In this document: in pieces, positions 3,740-5,961 of the stretch
Position numbering within the stretch: the first letter of the stretch is position 1
How the letters are laid out: every line of letters starts with the position of its first letter
NCBI GenBank assembly: GCA_045594105.1
Contig: JAZNXY010000086.1
Coordinates: 1-5,961, forward strand
Origin: URNF01 sp045594105
Lineage (GTDB): Bacteria; Bacillota; Clostridia; Oscillospirales; Acutalibacteraceae
Reading direction: 5' to 3'
DNA length: 5,961 nucleotides
Position numbers and translations under genes: made by a program
The notes under the pieces: generated by a model
The model's database searches: none
What the model saw: the letters and a program-made list of their open reading frames with translations, nothing else
What the model was told of the DNA's origin: nothing

Positions 3740-5560
3740 ATGAAAAAACTGGTAGCTGTTTTTCTGAGTGCAATGCTGATGCTGTCTCTAACTGTGTACG
3801 CAGGCACGATAGATATTCATAATGAGCAGGCCCCGATTGTGCAGGTCGCTAAAACACTCAAACCTGCCACTTCCTCTCTTCACTTTAATGTGCTCCCCGA
3901 TGCAGGGGCAGATTATGTCGTAGAGGGCAGAGTGTCCATTGCTGTTGACACCGTTCGCCCTACCGACTATGATGCGATGTTTGAGGTGATGGAACAGCTA
4001 TATCCCAATATTCAGTTTGCTTATGATTATTGGGTACACAGTTCTAACGACGACGGCCGTGAATATCTGACCAGCCGTATGAAAACCGGTACAGCCGCAA
4101 ACATCATGTGGGACGAGGCGGGCGAACTGCCTACCTATCTGATGCAAGGCTGGGTGTCTCCCATTACCCATTACGCCAAAAATGATCCTGCGCTGCAATA
4201 TCTGCCCGAACGCTTTATCAGCGATTATTCGTTTGGCGGTGAGCTGTACGCATTGCCGCATCAGGCCGCCTTTGAAACGGTGACCTTTAATATGGATTTG
4301 CTGGCGCAGACCGGTCTGTCTCTGCCGGGCCTTGAATGGTCTATGGATGATTACGAAAGGTATTTGCGGGCGGGTGCCGCTCTGTTTAATCAAGGTGTGG
4401 CGGTCGGCGTCCAGGATTTGTTTGAAGCATATAACCGTGTTTGCTTCTATGAAATCTCTAAAACGGGCGGCAGATACGGCGTGCGTGGCTATAACTATAA
4501 CACAAAAAAGATGGAAGTTGACCCGTTGATTACGGGTGCAGTGCGGTTCCGTGCGTGGCGTGAAATGGCAGTGGGCGTTGAGGGCTTTTATGCATACCAC
4601 GAAGATGGGTCTGCGTTTGCGGAAAAGCTCGGGCTTTCCCATTATCGTGATGCGTGGAAATCCGGCAAAGCACTGATGGAAGACGATGTAACAGCTTACG
4701 TTGATCAATATTCGAAGCAATTAAGCTTTAACTATAAAATGTGGACCATGCCCAACATAGACGGTAAAATGCCGATGCACGTGGACCACTGCTTTATTAC
4801 CGCCACTACCCCTGCTGACCGTATGGACGCATGTTATCAAGCACTGCGGTTTATGACCATTTCCGCTAACGGCAATATGGCACGTCTGGATATGTACGAG
4901 GATGCCAACAGGGGTAAATACAGTCTCAATGCACACGTGTATTATCCTGTCACCACCCATCCTGATGTGGTAGAAAAGTTTAATAACCTGTCCTGCACCG
5001 ATGAGGTGGACGAATACCTTTTGGCGAATATCCAAAACAGCAGTCGCTACGATACCTTTAAATTGGTGCCCGAGCTCCGCTACCTCACCGCCGACTACTT
5101 AAGCAGCCATTTGAATAATATCACCACCGGTGATGGCAATGCTACACCGCTTTATGGTGCTGCCGAACAATTTAATACGGCAATGGATGAGGCATGGAAG
5201 AACTTTTTTGTTCAGCTGAAAAAGGTGGAGAGACCTACCACGACGACTACTAAAGTGACCACGAGCAAGGCAACCACTTCTGCTACAACTGCAGTGACCA
5301 CTACCTCTACCACAAAAGCGACCACTACCACAACAGTGGCGACTACATCTACCACTAAGGCACCCACCACCACGGTAACGACTACGTCTACCACCCAGGC
5401 GACCACTACCACCACCACAACGACTACGTCTACCACCCAGGCGACCACTACCACCACCACAACGACTACGTCTACCACTAAGGCACCCACTACGACGACC
5501 ACGAGACCGACAGAGTATGACCCCATAGATGGGTGGTCTCCTATCAGCCCTCCGAAATAA
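3740..5560 (+). CDS. Extracellular (sugar-type) solute-binding protein with Thr-rich C-terminal tail, 606 aa
   Basis: The N-terminus MKKLVAVFLSAMLMLSLTVYAG is a signal peptide with a VYA-G type I cleavage site and no lipobox Cys. Residues about 50-498 resemble family 1 ABC solute-binding proteins: MFEVMEQLYPNIQFAYDYW, a GTAANIMWDEAGELPTYLMQ segment, and the typical GGELYALPHQAAFETVTFNM followed by DLLAQTGL. Such proteins capture sugars or oligosaccharides for an importer. Residues 499-592 are mostly Thr with periodic STTKA/STTQA, and the end is RPTEYDPIDGWSPISPPK, with no LPxTG, dockerin or membrane segment seen. ATG 3740 is chosen over GTG 3716 because GGAAAGAGG lies between them, 9 nt before the ATG. 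The gene stands alone: no permease or ATPase is in the window. Missing lipidation plus a linker-like tail suggests a secreted or wall-associated binding protein rather than a standard importer subunit (inference). Confidence 0.83.
   Translation: MKKLVAVFLSAMLMLSLTVYAGTIDIHNEQAPIVQVAKTLKPATSSLHFNVLPDAGADYVVEGRVSIAVDTVRPTDYDAMFEVMEQLYPNIQFAYDYWVHSSNDDGREYLTSRMKTGTAANIMWDEAGELPTYLMQGWVSPITHYAKNDPALQYLPERFISDYSFGGELYALPHQAAFETVTFNMDLLAQTGLSLPGLEWSMDDYERYLRAGAALFNQGVAVGVQDLFEAYNRVCFYEISKTGGRYGVRGYNYNTKKMEVDPLITGAVRFRAWREMAVGVEGFYAYHEDGSAFAEKLGLSHYRDAWKSGKALMEDDVTAYVDQYSKQLSFNYKMWTMPNIDGKMPMHVDHCFITATTPADRMDACYQALRFMTISANGNMARLDMYEDANRGKYSLNAHVYYPVTTHPDVVEKFNNLSCTDEVDEYLLANIQNSSRYDTFKLVPELRYLTADYLSSHLNNITTGDGNATPLYGAAEQFNTAMDEAWKNFFVQLKKVERPTTTTTKVTTSKATTSATTAVTTTSTTKATTTTTVATTSTTKAPTTTVTTTSTTQATTTTTTTTTSTTQATTTTTTTTTSTTKAPTTTTTRPTEYDPIDGWSPISPPK
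5378..5478 (+). repeat. 42-bp tandem repeat encoding the Thr-rich tail
   Basis: Two perfect 42-bp units (5378-5419 and 5420-5461) and 17 bp of a third (5462-5478) each encode 14 residues of the STTQATTTT type. Diverged units of 13-14 codons with the same STTKA core lie upstream from about 5305. Being multiples of three, changes in copy number keep the frame, so tail length may vary between strains. Confidence 0.85.
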
Positions 5561-5566
5561 TATGTT

Positions 5567-5604
5567 AAAAGCCGCAGTACGCATGTGCGTACTGCGGCTT
5601 TTCT
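5567..5604. terminator. Bidirectional terminator between convergent genes
   Basis: A nearly perfect palindrome (5567-5583 with 5586-5602, core GCCGCAGTACGCA) is flanked by AAAA on the left and TTTT on the right. It lies 6 bp after the solute-binding protein stop and about 40 bp past the stop of the convergent minus-strand gene, so it can serve both. Confidence 0.88.
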
Positions 5605-5642
5605 TATGCCATGATTTTGTGGCGTACCAAGGGACTTTGTGA

Positions 5643-5961
5643 TTATGCGGTTTCCCATATAACCTGCGGATGCTTGTGTGTAAAGTATTCCAATGCTTCG
5701 TATGCACGAGTGCGGGATATGTTGTACTGTGCAGGAGCGGTGTACAACTTCTTTTGTATACGGTATTGCAAGACGTCCCCCACATAAGTGCATTCACATG
5801 CATAGTACGTGTTATTCGAAAGCTTATGTAACAGATACGTTTCGGCGGATTCAGCCCCCTGTGTATCGCTGTCTTTTGTAAGCGCCACCAAATACGGTAC
5901 GCCTTCGCTACCCATATCGTCAATGGTAGAAAGGTCAATGGTTTCCAATCTACCGCTTTTG
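5643..5961 (-). CDS. C-terminal part of a minus-strand gene, possibly DUF4173/DUF4153-like (partial)
   Basis: The frame is open from the right edge to TAA at 5643-5645, giving about 105 visible residues. A TTG at 5946-5948 could start, but it has no ribosome site, and the codons before it (K-S-G-R) stay open, so the gene most likely continues outside the window. Near its left end the protein reads IDLSTIDDMGSEGVPYLVAL, resembling the D-(x)-S-x-(I/L)-x2-(L/M)-G-x-(D/E)-x-VP-x-L segment found late in DUF4173/DUF4153 membrane proteins. Then come ESAETYLLHKLSNNTYYACE and an aromatic, basic end (EYFTHKHPQVIWETA). The family call is by pattern memory and weak. It is convergent with the solute-binding protein gene and shares its terminator. 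Confidence 0.5.
   Translation of the reverse strand, partial: KSGRLETIDLSTIDDMGSEGVPYLVALTKDSDTQGAESAETYLLHKLSNNTYYACECTYVGDVLQYRIQKKLYTAPAQYNISRTRAYEALEYFTHKHPQVIWETA

Noticed and set aside
3998..4720. Minus-strand 240-aa open frame inside the solute-binding protein
   Set aside because: It lies wholly antisense to a gene with clear family motifs, and has no ribosome site or recognisable domain.
5212..5793. Minus-strand Val-rich open frame, apparently a hydrophobic 193-aa protein
   Set aside because: It is the antisense of the Thr-rich tail (ACC/ACT/ACG read as GGT/AGT/CGT-shifted GTN), so the frame is an artefact of the 42-bp repeat. No ribosome site, and it overlaps two better genes.
5099..5938. 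Minus-strand 279-aa frame rich in Arg/Gly/Ser/Cys
   Set aside because: Also a shadow of the Thr-rich repeat; it runs through the shared terminator and overlaps the convergent partial gene in another frame.

Overview
The window looks like a gut-type Firmicute, most likely a clostridium of the Ruminococcaceae/Oscillospiraceae kind. The support is low to moderate GC, lipobox lipoproteins, strong AGGAGG-type ribosome binding sites, many intrinsic terminators, a DUF3784-like membrane protein, and a sugar-type solute-binding protein with a threonine-rich tail. This placement comes from gene style, not from a marker gene. There is no rRNA, tRNA, transposase, integrase or CRISPR array.

Layout. 1-907, minus strand: a CAP/SCP-domain lipoprotein gene, interrupted by an in-frame TAA and ended by a strong terminator. 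908-1670: 760 bp without a protein gene but full of structure: copy 1 of a 213-bp repeat bracketed by terminator hairpins, a GC-richer structured stretch closed by a 20-bp perfect hairpin, and an array of about seven small hairpins. 1671-2334, plus strand: a good promoter drives a frameshifted four-helix-bundle (S23-like) gene whose stop overlaps the start of a small lipoprotein gene. 2335-2629: a short direct repeat, then copy 2 of the 213-bp repeat (4 differences from copy 1). 2628-3120: a divergent pair, a minus-strand CxxC/CxxC mini-protein and a plus-strand ribbon-helix-helix regulator, with two matching 18-bp palindromes between them. 3130-3160: a solo copy of the terminator hairpin seen at the repeat ends. 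3229-3573: a DUF3784-like membrane protein. 3740-5560: an extracellular solute-binding protein with a long Thr-rich C-terminal tail. 5567-5602: a bidirectional terminator shared with a minus-strand gene that runs off the right edge.

How it fits together. No shared pathway is visible. The left 3.2 kb reads as accessory DNA: two broken genes, two near-identical repeats, dispersed terminator hairpins and small regulators. The right half is denser and better preserved. The best candidates for undescribed biology are the divergent regulator/CxxC module with paired operators, the terminator-bracketed 213-bp repeat, and the hairpin array. I see no clear defence or other multi-gene system.
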